DNA from: Candidatus Methylomirabilota bacterium
GTDB lineage: Bacteria > Methylomirabilota > Methylomirabilia > Rokubacteriales > DASRDR01
Assembly: GCA_036005065.1 (NCBI GenBank)
Contig: DASYQW010000100.1
Coordinates: 1 to 39,503 of the forward strand
Length of the DNA: 39,503 nucleotides
Direction of reading: 5' to 3'
Of this stretch, positions 30,709-38,662 are shown piece after piece. How positions within the stretch are numbered: the first letter of the stretch is position 1; every line of letters begins with the position of its first letter. A model generated the notes under the pieces. The model saw nothing but the letters and a program-made list of their open reading frames with translations. It made no database searches and was not told where the DNA came from. Made by a program: the position numbers and the translations under genes.

Positions 30709-31809
30709 ATGGAGCAGGATACCATCTACGTGGGACTCGATGACAGCAAGCGCGTGATCGTCGCCGGCATTCTGCGGCCCGGGCAGCACGAGCCGGAGGG
30801 GCGGCGCATCCCCAACGAGCCGCACGCCATCGGGCAGCTCGTCAAGCGCCTGCAGCGCGAGGGCACCGTGCACGCCGCTTACGAGGCGGGCCCGGCCGGC
30901 TACGCCTTGTACCGGCGGCTCACCGCCCTCGGGGTCACCTGTACCGTCGCTGCGCCCGCCCTCACCCCGCGCAAACCGGGCGACCGCATCAAGACCGACA
31001 AGCGCGATGCCCTCAAGCTGGCCCGCCTCCTCCGCGCCGGCGAGCTGACGGCCATCCATGTCCCCGACGAAGCCCAGGAAGCCGTCCGCGATCTCGTCCG
31101 CTGCCGCGAAGACATCCACGAGGACGTCCGCCGCTGGCAACACCGCCTCGTCCGCTTCCTCGACCGCCACGACCGCGTCTATTGTCCCGGCCGCCACTGG
31201 ACCGCTCGCCACTGGGCCTGGCTCCGCGCTCAGCAGTTTGACGACCCGGCGCTGCAGCACACCCTCGCCGCTCACCTGCACGCGGTGGAGCACGCCCTCG
31301 CCCGCCGCGCCGACCTCGAGCGTGAGCTGCAGGCCCTCGCCCAGCGCGCGCCCTACGCCGAGCCGGTCGGCTGGCTCCGGTGCTTCCGCGGCATCGACAC
31401 CCTCTCGGCCATGGTCCTGCTCACCGAACTGCACGACTTCCAGCGCTTTCACACCCCGCGTGAGCTCATGGCCTTCCTCGGCCTGGTGCCCAGTGAGCTC
31501 ACCACCGCCGACCGGCACCGCCGCTTCGGGATCACCAAGGCCGGAAACACGCATGCCCGCCGCATCCTCGTCGAAGCCGCCTGGCATTACCGCCACCGGC
31601 CCCGCTGCAGTGCCCGCTTGGCCGCCCGCAGTGCAGGCCAACCCAGCGCCCTCCAGGCCCTGGCCTGGAAAGCCCAGACGCGCCTGCACCGGCGCTACTG
31701 CCACCTCGTCGGCCGCGGCAAGCGCAGCCCCGTCGCGATCGTCGCCGTGGCCCGCGAACTCGTCGGCTTCCTCTGGGCCGCGATGCGGCAGGTCCAGCCA
31801 GCGAGCTAG
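30709..31809 (+). CDS. IS110/IS1111-family transposase (DEDD recombinase)
   Basis: The 366-residue protein has the RuvC-like DEDD residues: Asp11 (YVGLDDSKR), Glu59 (AAYEAGPAGYALYRRL), and Asp97 and Asp100 (KTDKRDALKLARLL). The C-terminal Transposase_20 region (from about GIDTLSAMVLLTELHDF) includes FLGLVPSE and ITKAGNTHARRILVEAAWHYR. Where relatives have a Ser-Ser-Gly containing the catalytic serine, this protein reads Thr265-Thr266-Ala267. AAGGAGG is 7 bp upstream of the ATG. It would catalyse recombination of the element, guided in this family by a bridge RNA from the non-coding end. Confidence 0.93.
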   Translation: MEQDTIYVGLDDSKRVIVAGILRPGQHEPEGRRIPNEPHAIGQLVKRLQREGTVHAAYEAGPAGYALYRRLTALGVTCTVAAPALTPRKPGDRIKTDKRDALKLARLLRAGELTAIHVPDEAQEAVRDLVRCREDIHEDVRRWQHRLVRFLDRHDRVYCPGRHWTARHWAWLRAQQFDDPALQHTLAAHLHAVEHALARRADLERELQALAQRAPYAEPVGWLRCFRGIDTLSAMVLLTELHDFQRFHTPRELMAFLGLVPSELTTADRHRRFGITKAGNTHARRILVEAAWHYRHRPRCSARLAARSAGQPSALQALAWKAQTRLHRRYCHLVGRGKRSPVAIVAVARELVGFLWAAMRQVQPAS

Positions 31810-32109
31810 GTCCACCGTCCCATATGCCCAGTCCTGAGGCCGGCCGGCGCTGTGGCGCGACGCAGGCACGATTGGAGAGCCCGCGTTACGCCTCTGCGAT
31901 GCCGGCGCCCCGGTGCCCGGTGACTCGCGCCCCGAGACGGCGGCAGCTCCCGACGATCCACCGCCTTGCGGCTCTGCCCCCTGAGGTAACCCGCGCATAT
32001 CAGGGTGAGTCGTCGTCGAAGCCGCCTCGTCCGCTCGCGGCGCCGGTCCCCTCGGGATATCGCCTGAAAAAACCGCGAGAACCGGATGCGTGGAACAAAC
32101 CCCTTGACA
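31810..32109 (+). ncRNA. Long non-coding right end of the IS element, candidate bridge-RNA source
   Basis: About 300 bp between the transposase stop and the right inverted repeat contain no convincing gene. In the IS1111 group the guide (bridge) RNA is encoded in the right end downstream of the transposase. GC-rich complementary stretches occur (for example around gccggccggc and gcgccccggtgcc), but I did not derive a structure. The 3' side carries TTGACA at 32104-32109 pointing outward, which might act as a junction promoter in the circular form. Confidence 0.35.
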
Positions 32110-32124
32110 CCGGTCCTTCCATAT
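32110..32124 (-). repeat. Right inverted repeat of the IS element
   Basis: CCGGTCCTTCCATAT on the plus strand, the exact complement of the left repeat at 30623-30637. Confidence 0.85.
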
Positions 32125-32129
32125 CAGGC

Positions 32130-32142
32130 GTATGCCGCATAC
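32130..32142. repeat. Palindrome next to the IS right end
   Basis: GTATGC-C-GCATAC is a perfect 6-bp palindrome with a one-base centre, 5 bp outside the right inverted repeat and before the right 12-bp direct repeat. It could be part of the insertion target or of the element end. Confidence 0.5.
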
Positions 32143-32145
32143 GTT

Positions 32146-32157
32146 GAGGCGGGCCGA
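32146..32157 (+). repeat. 12-bp direct repeat, right flank of the IS element
   Basis: GAGGCGGGCCGA, identical to 30607-30618. Confidence 0.45.
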
Positions 32158-32197
32158 CGACCGAGGACGACGCCAGGCGAAGTCAATTGGCCCTGCA

Positions 32198-32674
32198 TCA
32201 GGAGCCGGCGAGCGGAACCGACACATGCTCGTGCACCACCACCCAGCTGTTCTTGCGCTGCTCGAGAATCATCGTCCAGCGTCCGTCCAGGTGTGAGCTC
32301 GCGCCCTGCTTGTTGACGACGTCCGCGCCAAAGGTGAAGGTCGCCCAGGCCAGCCGGCGGTGGCGGTGGACACGCACATCATCCTTCACCGTAAACTTCA
32401 GGCTGCGGTTGGGCTCGAAGAACACCTTCTGCACGCCGGTTCGGTACTCGGCCCAGTTGGCGTACTTCAGGGGCGCGACGTCGAAGAAGGTCAGATCCGG
32501 ATCGGCGGCGTAATACGGGTCGACCTTGCCGATGTCCATGCTCTCCCAGGCCTGGACGATCTTCGGGATGAGGGCGCGCACCTCTTGCTCGCCCTTGTCG
32601 GCAGCCATCGCCGACAGGACGGCCAGCGCGATCGCCACCCCGATCGACAGACACACCCACCGTCGCGTACGCAT
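32198..32674 (-). CDS. Secreted SnoaL/NTF2-like protein
   Basis: The 158-residue protein has a signal peptide (MRTRRWVCLSIGVAIALAVLSAMAA, cleavage near AMAADK). An NTF2-like cone-fold domain follows: ALIPKIVQAWESMDIGKVDPYYAADPDLTFFD, then YANWAEYRTGVQKVFFE and a WTMILEQRKNSWVVVHEHVS C-terminal sheet. Members range from ketosteroid-isomerase-like enzymes to binding proteins; no catalytic set is certain here. GAGGAGG is 7 bp before the ATG at 32674 but only 1 bp before an alternative ATG at 32680, so 32674 is preferred. It is divergent from the amidohydrolase gene. Confidence 0.85.
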   Translation of the reverse strand: MRTRRWVCLSIGVAIALAVLSAMAADKGEQEVRALIPKIVQAWESMDIGKVDPYYAADPDLTFFDVAPLKYANWAEYRTGVQKVFFEPNRSLKFTVKDDVRVHRHRRLAWATFTFGADVVNKQGASSHLDGRWTMILEQRKNSWVVVHEHVSVPLAGS

Positions 32675-32681
32675 GGTCATG

Positions 32682-32688
32682 CCTCCTC
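32682..32688 (-). promoter_or_regulatory. Shine-Dalgarno sequence deciding the SnoaL-like start
   Basis: GAGGAGG on the minus strand, with 7-bp spacing to ATG 32674 and 1-bp spacing to ATG 32680. The spacing rules favour the shorter protein. Confidence 0.6.
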
Positions 32689-32742
32689 TGTGAGAGGTTT
32701 CGACTCCGTAAGGTCCCACATTCGCCCGGCGCCGGCAACCGG

Positions 32743-32754
32743 CATTCGCGAATG
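32743..32754. promoter_or_regulatory. 12-bp palindrome between divergent genes
   Basis: CATTCGCGAATG is a perfect palindrome in the 131-bp gap between the SnoaL-like gene and the amidohydrolase gene. It is a possible operator; no recognised regulator is adjacent. Confidence 0.3.
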
Positions 32755-32805
32755 GACGTGGGGAGCGGCGAGCCGACGGCCGACAGCGGGAAGGGGGCGC
32801 CGCCG

Positions 32806-34047
32806 ATGAGCGTGATTCTGTTCCGCAACGCGAAGCTGCTCGACCCGACCAGATCGGAGCTCACCGACGAGGCGTCCGTCCTGGTCGAGGGCGATCGGAT
32901 CCGCGAGGTCTCGTCGCGACCCCTGGCGGCGTCGAGCGCCACCGTGATCGACTGCGGGGGCCGGACACTCATGCCCGGGCTCATCGACTGCCACGTGCAC
33001 GTCTTCCTGTCGGAGGTGAACATCCGGTACCTGGAGGCGGTCCCGCTCACCCTGATGACGGCGCGGGCGGCCCCCCTGATGCGGGCCATGCTCGACCGCG
33101 GGTTCACCACGGTGCGCGACACCGGCGGCGCCGACTGGGGCATCCGCGAGGCCGTGGCGCTGGGGCACCTGGCCGGGCCCCGTCTCTTCGTGGGCGGGCG
33201 AGCGATCGGGCAGACCAGCGGCCACAGCGACGCTCGCCGCCGGACCGATGTCGGGGCGAGCTGTCACACCTGCAACGCCATGGCCTTCACGCTCGCCATC
33301 GCGGACGGCGTGACCGAGGTGCGCCGGACCGTCCGGGAACAGCTCCGCCAGGGCGCCGACCACATCAAGATCATGGTCTCGGGCGGGGTGGCTTCGCCCT
33401 ACGACCCGCTCGACAGCCTCCAGTACACGGTCGACGAGATCCGCGCCGCCGTCGAGGAGGCGGCCACCTTCAAGAAATACGTCTGCGCCCACGCCTACCC
33501 GGCCGAGGCCGTGGCCCGCGCCGTCGAGTGCGGCGTGCGCGTGATCGAGCACGGGAACCTCATCGACGCCCCGACGGCGACGCTGATGGCCGCGCGGGGG
33601 GCGTTCCTGGTGCCGACCCTGGTCGCCTACGACGCGATCAACCGTCACGGGCGCCAGTTCGGGATGGGGGCGGAGAGCCTGGAGAAGAACAAGGTGGTGC
33701 TGGAAGCCGGGCTCCGCTCCCTCGAGCTGGCGCGAGCGGCGGGGGTCCGGATGGCCTACGGCAGCGATCTCCTGGGACAGCTTCAGCCCGATCAGTCGCG
33801 CGAGCTCCTCCTGCGGGCGGAGGTGCTCTCGCCGCGCGAGATCCTCCACTCGGCGACGGTGATCGGCGCCGAGCTGCTGGGGCGCGCGGGTGAGCTCGGC
33901 GTGGTGGCCGCGGGCGCGCTGGCCGACCTCCTGGTCGTCGAGGGCGACCCGCTGCAGGACCTCAAGCTGTTTCAGGATCAGGGGGCACACCTGTCGCTCA
34001 TCATGCAGGGCGGGAGGCTCCACAAGAACACGCTGACCGCGGCGTGA
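32806..34047 (+). CDS. Metal-dependent amidohydrolase (imidazolonepropionase/prolidase-like)
   Basis: The 413-residue amidohydrolase-superfamily protein has the metal ligands His63 and His65 (LIDCHVHVF), probable bridging Lys188 (HIKIMVSGG), His229 (CAHAYPAEA), His249 (VIEHGNLI) and Asp321 (MAYGSDLL). This set fits the Xaa-Pro dipeptidase/Sgx9260-like group that hydrolyses acyl-amino acids or dipeptide-like amides. The start at 32806 has AAGGGGG upstream. The stop overlaps the GTG of the membrane-protein gene. It opens a plus-strand catabolic series and may supply an acid or amino acid for it. Confidence 0.9.
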   Translation: MSVILFRNAKLLDPTRSELTDEASVLVEGDRIREVSSRPLAASSATVIDCGGRTLMPGLIDCHVHVFLSEVNIRYLEAVPLTLMTARAAPLMRAMLDRGFTTVRDTGGADWGIREAVALGHLAGPRLFVGGRAIGQTSGHSDARRRTDVGASCHTCNAMAFTLAIADGVTEVRRTVREQLRQGADHIKIMVSGGVASPYDPLDSLQYTVDEIRAAVEEAATFKKYVCAHAYPAEAVARAVECGVRVIEHGNLIDAPTATLMAARGAFLVPTLVAYDAINRHGRQFGMGAESLEKNKVVLEAGLRSLELARAAGVRMAYGSDLLGQLQPDQSRELLLRAEVLSPREILHSATVIGAELLGRAGELGVVAAGALADLLVVEGDPLQDLKLFQDQGAHLSLIMQGGRLHKNTLTAA

Positions 34048-34751
34048 GCCGAGTATTCGAATCGGTGTCTGATCTCCCGCGCGGAGTCGGCAACCCGCCG
34101 GCAGATTCGCCCGGAAGCGGGTCCTGGCTGGCCGGGGTCTTCTCCGCGCTGCCCGATTTCGGTCTCGCCTTTGCCTTCCTGACGACCTGGATCTCCCCGG
34201 GCCGGCTGGGCGACCACATGATCTCCTACCTGATGCTCCTGATGTTGCTCGAGTTCATCATTGTCCACTCCTCGGGCTTCATGGCGGGCCTCATGGTGAG
34301 CGACGTCCCCCGGGGGAAGAAGACGCTCTGGCTTTTCGGGCTGAGCTGTTTTTACATGCTCTTCGTGGGCGCGTTTGCCCTGGCATTCGGGACCTGGTGG
34401 CCCCTCAGCGCCTTCTGGCTCCTCACGCTGAACCGGTTATCGGGCGTGCTGCTGGGCCAGGCCCCCGTCGGCCGGGAGAGCCAGATGGTGATGGCCTCCT
34501 GGGCGGTGGGAGCGCTGGCCTATCTCCTGCTCGCGTTCGCCACCACCCTCCTCCCGGTGCCCCGACTGGGGATCACGAAGGCCGTGGTGGCGGCGGAGCA
34601 CTTGCCGGGGACCGGTCTCTGGGTCGACGAGCCTCAACGGGTCATCGCGTTCGGATTCCTGTACTTCACCGTTGTGGCACTTTGGGAGCTGGGTGCCCAC
34701 GCGTGGGTATCGAGAGGGAGAGCCGGAAGCGGAGCATCGATGGCGGCGTAA
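34044..34751 (+). CDS. Multipass membrane protein of unknown function
   Basis: The 235-residue protein has about six predicted membrane segments (around FGLAFAFLTTWI, MISYLMLLMLLEFIIV, LWLFGLSCFYMLFVGAFALAF, WPLSAFWLLTLNRL, MVMASWAVGALAYLLLAFATTLL and VIAFGFLYFTVVALWELGA). The first ~30 residues are polar. I recognise no family. The GTG start overlaps the amidohydrolase TGA (GTGA), so the two are cotranslated. Confidence 0.75.
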   Translation: MSRVFESVSDLPRGVGNPPADSPGSGSWLAGVFSALPDFGLAFAFLTTWISPGRLGDHMISYLMLLMLLEFIIVHSSGFMAGLMVSDVPRGKKTLWLFGLSCFYMLFVGAFALAFGTWWPLSAFWLLTLNRLSGVLLGQAPVGRESQMVMASWAVGALAYLLLAFATTLLPVPRLGITKAVVAAEHLPGTGLWVDEPQRVIAFGFLYFTVVALWELGAHAWVSRGRAGSGASMAA

Positions 34752-34850
34752 AGTCCATGTCTGCTTCCCTGAATTGCCCCGAGCCGCCCTCCGGGGCCCA
34801 TAGGATACCTGGCGCGACCGCCGGCAGTCGAGTAACATCATCGAGCGGCG

Positions 34851-35828
34851 ATGGACGAGCATCGGATCCGGTACTTGAGCCGGCGGGACGTCGAGGAGCT
34901 CGACCTCGGCATGCCGGCCGTGGTGGACGCGGTCGAGCAGGCGTTCCGGGAGAAGGGCCGGGGGCGCGCCGTCATGCCAGCCAAGCACTGGCTGGCGCCG
35001 AGCGAGCGGCGGTTCTACAGCGCGATGACGAGCGTGGTGCCCGAAGCCCGGGCCGCCGGCTGCAAGTGGCAGAGCGGCTCGTCGGACAACGCGGCCCGCG
35101 GCCTGCCGTACATCACCGGCCTCCTGATCCTGAACGACAGCGAGACCGGCTTGCCGCTCGCCGTCATGGACTCGACCTGGATCACCGCCATGCGGACAGG
35201 GGCGGCGACGGCCGTGACCGCGCGCTACCTGGCCCGGCCCGGGATCGAGAGCTTCGCCATGCTGGGCTGCGGGGTCCAGGGGCGGCGGCACGTGGAGGCG
35301 CTCCGCGTGGTCTTTCCCGGGCTCCGGCGGGTCCACGCGTATGACATCGACCCCGACGCGCTCCACCGCTACGCGCGCGAGGTGGGCGAGCGCCACGGCC
35401 TCGAGGTCATCGCCTGTCCGAGCGCCCGGGAGGCGGTGCGCGGGGCCCCCCTGGTGGTGACCGCCGGGCCGATCGAGCCGAATCGGCCCCGCACGATCGA
35501 CGCCGACTGGCTCGAGCCGGGGATGCTCGGCGTGGGCATCGACTACGACTGTTACTGGCGGCCGGCGGCCCTCCGGGCGGCCGACAAGCTCTACGCCGAC
35601 GACCGGACCCAGCTGGAGCACCTGCGCGAGTCGGGCTACTTCCGCGACAGTCCGCCGCTCACCGCCGAGATCGGCGACGTCGTGGCCGGGAAGGCCCCGG
35701 GGCGCGAGCGCGCCGACGAGGTCATCATCGCCATGACCATGGGCATCTCGGTGGAGGATGTCACCACCGCCCGCCGGGTCTACGACCTGGCCGTCACCCG
35801 CGGCCGCGGCACCCTGCTCCCGCTCTAG
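34851..35828 (+). CDS. Ornithine cyclodeaminase / mu-crystallin family protein
   Basis: The 325-residue protein has the family Rossmann motif LGCGVQGRRHVEAL (138-151) for NAD(H), a conserved Lys72 in GCKWQSGSSDN, and MDSTWITAMRTGAATAVTARYLAR, the signature dimer/substrate helix. Members act as ornithine cyclodeaminases, alanine dehydrogenases or ketimine reductases; the substrate cannot be assigned. It begins 99 bp after the membrane-protein gene without a strong ribosome site. It is followed after 2 bp by the CoA transferase start. Confidence 0.9.
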   Translation: MDEHRIRYLSRRDVEELDLGMPAVVDAVEQAFREKGRGRAVMPAKHWLAPSERRFYSAMTSVVPEARAAGCKWQSGSSDNAARGLPYITGLLILNDSETGLPLAVMDSTWITAMRTGAATAVTARYLARPGIESFAMLGCGVQGRRHVEALRVVFPGLRRVHAYDIDPDALHRYAREVGERHGLEVIACPSAREAVRGAPLVVTAGPIEPNRPRTIDADWLEPGMLGVGIDYDCYWRPAALRAADKLYADDRTQLEHLRESGYFRDSPPLTAEIGDVVAGKAPGRERADEVIIAMTMGISVEDVTTARRVYDLAVTRGRGTLLPL

Positions 35829-35830
35829 CT

Positions 35831-37051
35831 GTGTCTTCCCCGCCGACCGCGCCGCCGTTCGGGCCGATCGCCGGCCTTCGCGTCCTCGACCTCGGCAACA
35901 TGATCGCCGGGCCCATCGCGGCGTCCCTCCTGGCCGACTTCGGGGCCGACGTGCTCAAGGTCGAGCACCCCGAGCTCGGCGACGATATCCGGAACTGGCC
36001 GCCGATCAAGGAGGGGCGCCCCCTCTGGTGGAAGGTCATCGCGCGCAACAAGAGACTCGTCACGCTGAACATCGGGAGGCCCGAGGGCCGCGACCTCCTC
36101 CGGCGCCTGCTGCCCGACTTCGACGTGCTGATCGAGAACTTCCGCCCGGGGACCATGGAGCGCTGGGAGCTCGGATATGAAGAGCTGGTCCGGGTGAATC
36201 GGCGCCTGATCATGGTGCGGGTCAGCGGGTACGGCCAGACCGGTCCCTACGCCGGCCGTCCCGGCTACGGCACCGTCGCCGAGGCCATGAGCGGCGTGCC
36301 CTCGTTCACCGGGTTCCCCGACAAGCCACCGACCTTCTCCGCCTTCCCGCTGGTCGATTACCTGACGGGTCTCTTCGCGGCCTACGCGACCATGCTGGCG
36401 GTCTACGAGCGCGATGTCCGGGGCTCGGGCGTGGGGCAGGTGATCGACGCCAGCCTCTACGAGTCCATGTTCCGGATCGTGGAGGCCCAGGTCATCGGGT
36501 TCGACCAGCTCGGCGTGGTGAAGAAGCGGCGAGGCAACCGGATGGACGAGGACTCCCCGCGGAACGCCTACCGGACGGCCGACGGCGAGCACGTCGCCAT
36601 CTCGATCGGCTCCCAGCGGATCTTTGCCCGCCTGGCCCAGGCCCTGGACCGACCCGAGCTGGCCGACGACCCGCGCTTCGGCTCGCTCTCGCGACGCGTG
36701 GAGAACGGCGACGTGCTCGACGCCATGCTGGCCGAGTGGTTCGCCGGCCTGCCGCTGGCCGAGGCGATGCGGCGGCTCGAGGCGGCCGACGTCGTCGCCG
36801 GTCCGGTCTACGACATCCGCCGGATCGTCGCCGACCCGCACTACGCGGCGCGGGAGGACATCGTGGCGGTGGCCGACCCGGACTTCGGCACCGTCCGCAT
36901 GCCGGCAGTGGTGCCGAAGCTGTCCCGCACCCCGGGCCGGGTCGCCCACCCGGGGCTCGAGCGCGGGGCGCACAACGACGAGGTCTATCGCGGTCGGCTC
37001 GGGCTCAGTGCCGAGGAGTGCGAGCGGCTCCGCCGGGCGGGTGTGATCTGA
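35831..37051 (+). CDS. CaiB/BaiF family III CoA transferase
   Basis: The 406-residue protein matches family III CoA transferases: GLRVLDLGNMIAGPIAASLLADFGADVLKVEHP near the start, ENFRPGTMERWELGYEEL, and FPLVDYLTGLFAAYA in which Asp176 is the expected catalytic nucleophile. GQVIDASLYESMF and a C-terminal domain complete it. It moves CoA between organic acids and so activates a substrate without ATP. The start is GTG at 35831, 2 bp past the previous stop. It is followed 1 bp later by the thiolase-like gene, fitting a catabolic route through an acyl-CoA. Confidence 0.93.
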   Translation: MSSPPTAPPFGPIAGLRVLDLGNMIAGPIAASLLADFGADVLKVEHPELGDDIRNWPPIKEGRPLWWKVIARNKRLVTLNIGRPEGRDLLRRLLPDFDVLIENFRPGTMERWELGYEELVRVNRRLIMVRVSGYGQTGPYAGRPGYGTVAEAMSGVPSFTGFPDKPPTFSAFPLVDYLTGLFAAYATMLAVYERDVRGSGVGQVIDASLYESMFRIVEAQVIGFDQLGVVKKRRGNRMDEDSPRNAYRTADGEHVAISIGSQRIFARLAQALDRPELADDPRFGSLSRRVENGDVLDAMLAEWFAGLPLAEAMRRLEAADVVAGPVYDIRRIVADPHYAAREDIVAVADPDFGTVRMPAVVPKLSRTPGRVAHPGLERGAHNDEVYRGRLGLSAEECERLRRAGVI

Positions 37052-37052
37052 C

Positions 37053-38204
37053 GTGAGCTACGACGGCGCCGTGATCGTCGGCTGCGGCCAGACCGAATAC
37101 CACAAGCAGGCCCGCCACGAGGTGCCCTGGTACATCGCCGACGCGATCCGCCGGGCGCTCGCTCACGCCGGGATCGACAAGCGTGAGGTGGACGGCCTGG
37201 CAGTCAGCTCGTTCATGCTGCCGCCCGACAACACGGCGACCGTCGCCGAGCAGCTCGGGATGACGCTCTCCTGGGGTTACCTCGGCGCCTTCGGCGGCGC
37301 CGAGCACGTGATCGGGCTCCTGCGGGCGGCCCGGGCGATCCAGCACGAGGAGGCCGAGGTGGTGGTGGTCGTCGCCGCCGACGCCTTCACCGTCGCGCGC
37401 CACATGGCGATGATGAACGTCTTCAACACCGGCTTCGAGTACCTGGCGCCCTACGGGATGGGCGGCACCAACGGCCTCTTCGCCATGGTCGAGCGCCGCC
37501 ACCGCTACGAGTTCGGGACGACCCGGGAGCAGCTCGGCAAGCTGGCCGTCACCCAGCGGCGGAATGCCGCCCTCAATCCGAACGCGCTCCTGCGGACGCC
37601 GCTCACCCTCGAGGAGTACCTCACGGCCCGGCTCATCGCCGACCCGCTCCGGCTCTACGACTGCGTGCTGCCGTGCAGTGGCGGCGACGCGGTGGTGGTG
37701 ACGTCGGCCCGCCGGGCGCGCCGGCTCGGGCGCCGGCCGATCCGGATCCTGGCCGGCGACGAGCGGACCAACTACCGGGCCAAGGACCTGGTGATGCTCG
37801 AAGGCGGCTGGGCCGAGTTCAGCGCCGAGCTCTTCGGGGACGCCGGGCTCGGCCACGCCGACATCGACATGCTGCAGCTCTACGACGACTACCCGATCAT
37901 GGAGGTGATCCAGATCGAAGGCCTCGGGTTCTGCCGAAAAGGGCAGGGCGGGCCCTTCCTCGAGGCGACCGACATCTCGCTCACCGGCACGCTCCCCATC
38001 AACACCGGTGGCGGCCAGCTCTCCTGCGGTCAGTGCGGCGCCGGCGGCGGCGCGATCGGGCTCACCGAGGCGGTGCTGCAGCTCCAGGGCGAGGCCGGGG
38101 ACCGGCAGGTCGGCGGCGCGCGGACGGCGCTGGTGACCGGGTTCGGCATGGTCGGCTTCGTCAAGGGCCTGTGCCAGAGCGCGGTGATCCTGACCAACGA
38201 CTGA
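37053..38204 (+). CDS. Thiolase-like protein without the thiolase cysteine (SCP-x/Ltp2-like aldolase candidate)
   Basis: The 383-residue thiolase-fold protein starts YDGAVIVGCGQTEYHKQ. The nucleophile loop (about 75-85, WGYLGAFGGAEHVIG) has no Cys. The GHP motif is replaced by GQC (326-328, in NTGGGQLSCGQCGAGGG). It keeps LYDDYPI with Tyr277 and LGFCRKGQGG, features shared with non-thiolase lipid-transfer relatives such as Ltp2, whose Tyr is catalytic in retro-aldol cleavage. It is therefore unlikely to be an acetyl-CoA acetyltransferase. The DUF35 partner follows immediately, as in Ltp2 complexes, so it could cleave an acyl-CoA carbon chain. Confidence 0.85.
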   Translation: MSYDGAVIVGCGQTEYHKQARHEVPWYIADAIRRALAHAGIDKREVDGLAVSSFMLPPDNTATVAEQLGMTLSWGYLGAFGGAEHVIGLLRAARAIQHEEAEVVVVVAADAFTVARHMAMMNVFNTGFEYLAPYGMGGTNGLFAMVERRHRYEFGTTREQLGKLAVTQRRNAALNPNALLRTPLTLEEYLTARLIADPLRLYDCVLPCSGGDAVVVTSARRARRLGRRPIRILAGDERTNYRAKDLVMLEGGWAEFSAELFGDAGLGHADIDMLQLYDDYPIMEVIQIEGLGFCRKGQGGPFLEATDISLTGTLPINTGGGQLSCGQCGAGGGAIGLTEAVLQLQGEAGDRQVGGARTALVTGFGMVGFVKGLCQSAVILTND

Positions 38205-38221
38205 GGAGGCCCGTCGCGACG

Positions 38222-38644
38222 ATGGCCGAGACCCCCGGCATCCCGCTGCCCCGGCTCACCGAGTGGAACCGCCCCTTTTTCCAGGCGGCCGTGGCCGGGC
38301 GGCTCGCGCTCCAGCAGTGTCGCGCCTGTGGCGCCCTGATCTACTACCCCCGGCCGGCCTGCCCCGAATGCCTGGCCATGGAGTACGACTGGGTCCAGGT
38401 CTCCGGCCGCGGCCGCATCTACTCGTTCGCCGTCGTCTGGCGTCCCCAGCACCCCGCCTTCAACGACCGGGTCCCGATCACGCTGGCCACGATCACGCTC
38501 GACGAGGGGCCCCAGATGGTCAGCAACATCGTCAATGCGCCACCCGAGCGCGTCGAGATCGGCTTGCCGGTCCGCGTCGTCTTCGAGCGGGTCTCCGACG
38601 AGGTGGCCCTGCCGAAGTTCGAGCTCGCCGACGACCCCGGCTGA
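38222..38644 (+). CDS. DUF35 protein with zinc ribbon and OB-fold
   Basis: The 140-residue protein has a four-cysteine zinc ribbon (Cys33, Cys36, Cys47, Cys50 in CRACGALIYYPRPACPEC). An acyl-CoA-associated OB-fold follows (GRGRIYSFAVVWRPQHPAF, then PITLATITLDEGPQMVSNI). DUF35 subunits are partners of thiolase-like enzymes, supplying an acyl-CoA binding surface. GAGGAGG lies upstream of the ATG. It starts 17 bp after the thiolase-like gene, so the two form a likely enzyme complex. Confidence 0.93.
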   Translation: MAETPGIPLPRLTEWNRPFFQAAVAGRLALQQCRACGALIYYPRPACPECLAMEYDWVQVSGRGRIYSFAVVWRPQHPAFNDRVPITLATITLDEGPQMVSNIVNAPPERVEIGLPVRVVFERVSDEVALPKFELADDPG

Positions 38645-38662
38645 GGGCCCGGACCGCGCGTC

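Larger units (their letters stand above)
30623..32124 (+). mobile_element. IS110-family element, IS1111-like group
   Basis: Perfect 15-bp inverted repeats, ATATGGAAGGACCGG at 30623-30637 and its complement at 32110-32124, bracket one transposase gene. If three more bases after a 2-bp mismatch are counted, 18 of 20 match. The left non-coding end is short (about 85 bp) and the right one long (about 300 bp). Subterminal inverted repeats plus a long right end are typical of the IS1111 group. True ends probably lie some bases outside the repeats; a 12-bp direct repeat (30607-30618 and 32146-32157) suggests an outer limit. Confidence 0.8.

Noticed and set aside
32101-32113. 13-bp identity between the IS right end and the arm of the 7484-7548 palindrome (CCCTTGACACCGG)
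   Set aside because: Matches of this length are expected by chance between GC-rich sequences of this size. Both contain a TTGACA box followed by CCGG, so no relation is claimed.
32677-34023. A 448-codon open frame on the minus strand
   Set aside because: It is antisense to the amidohydrolase gene, which carries all its metal ligands.
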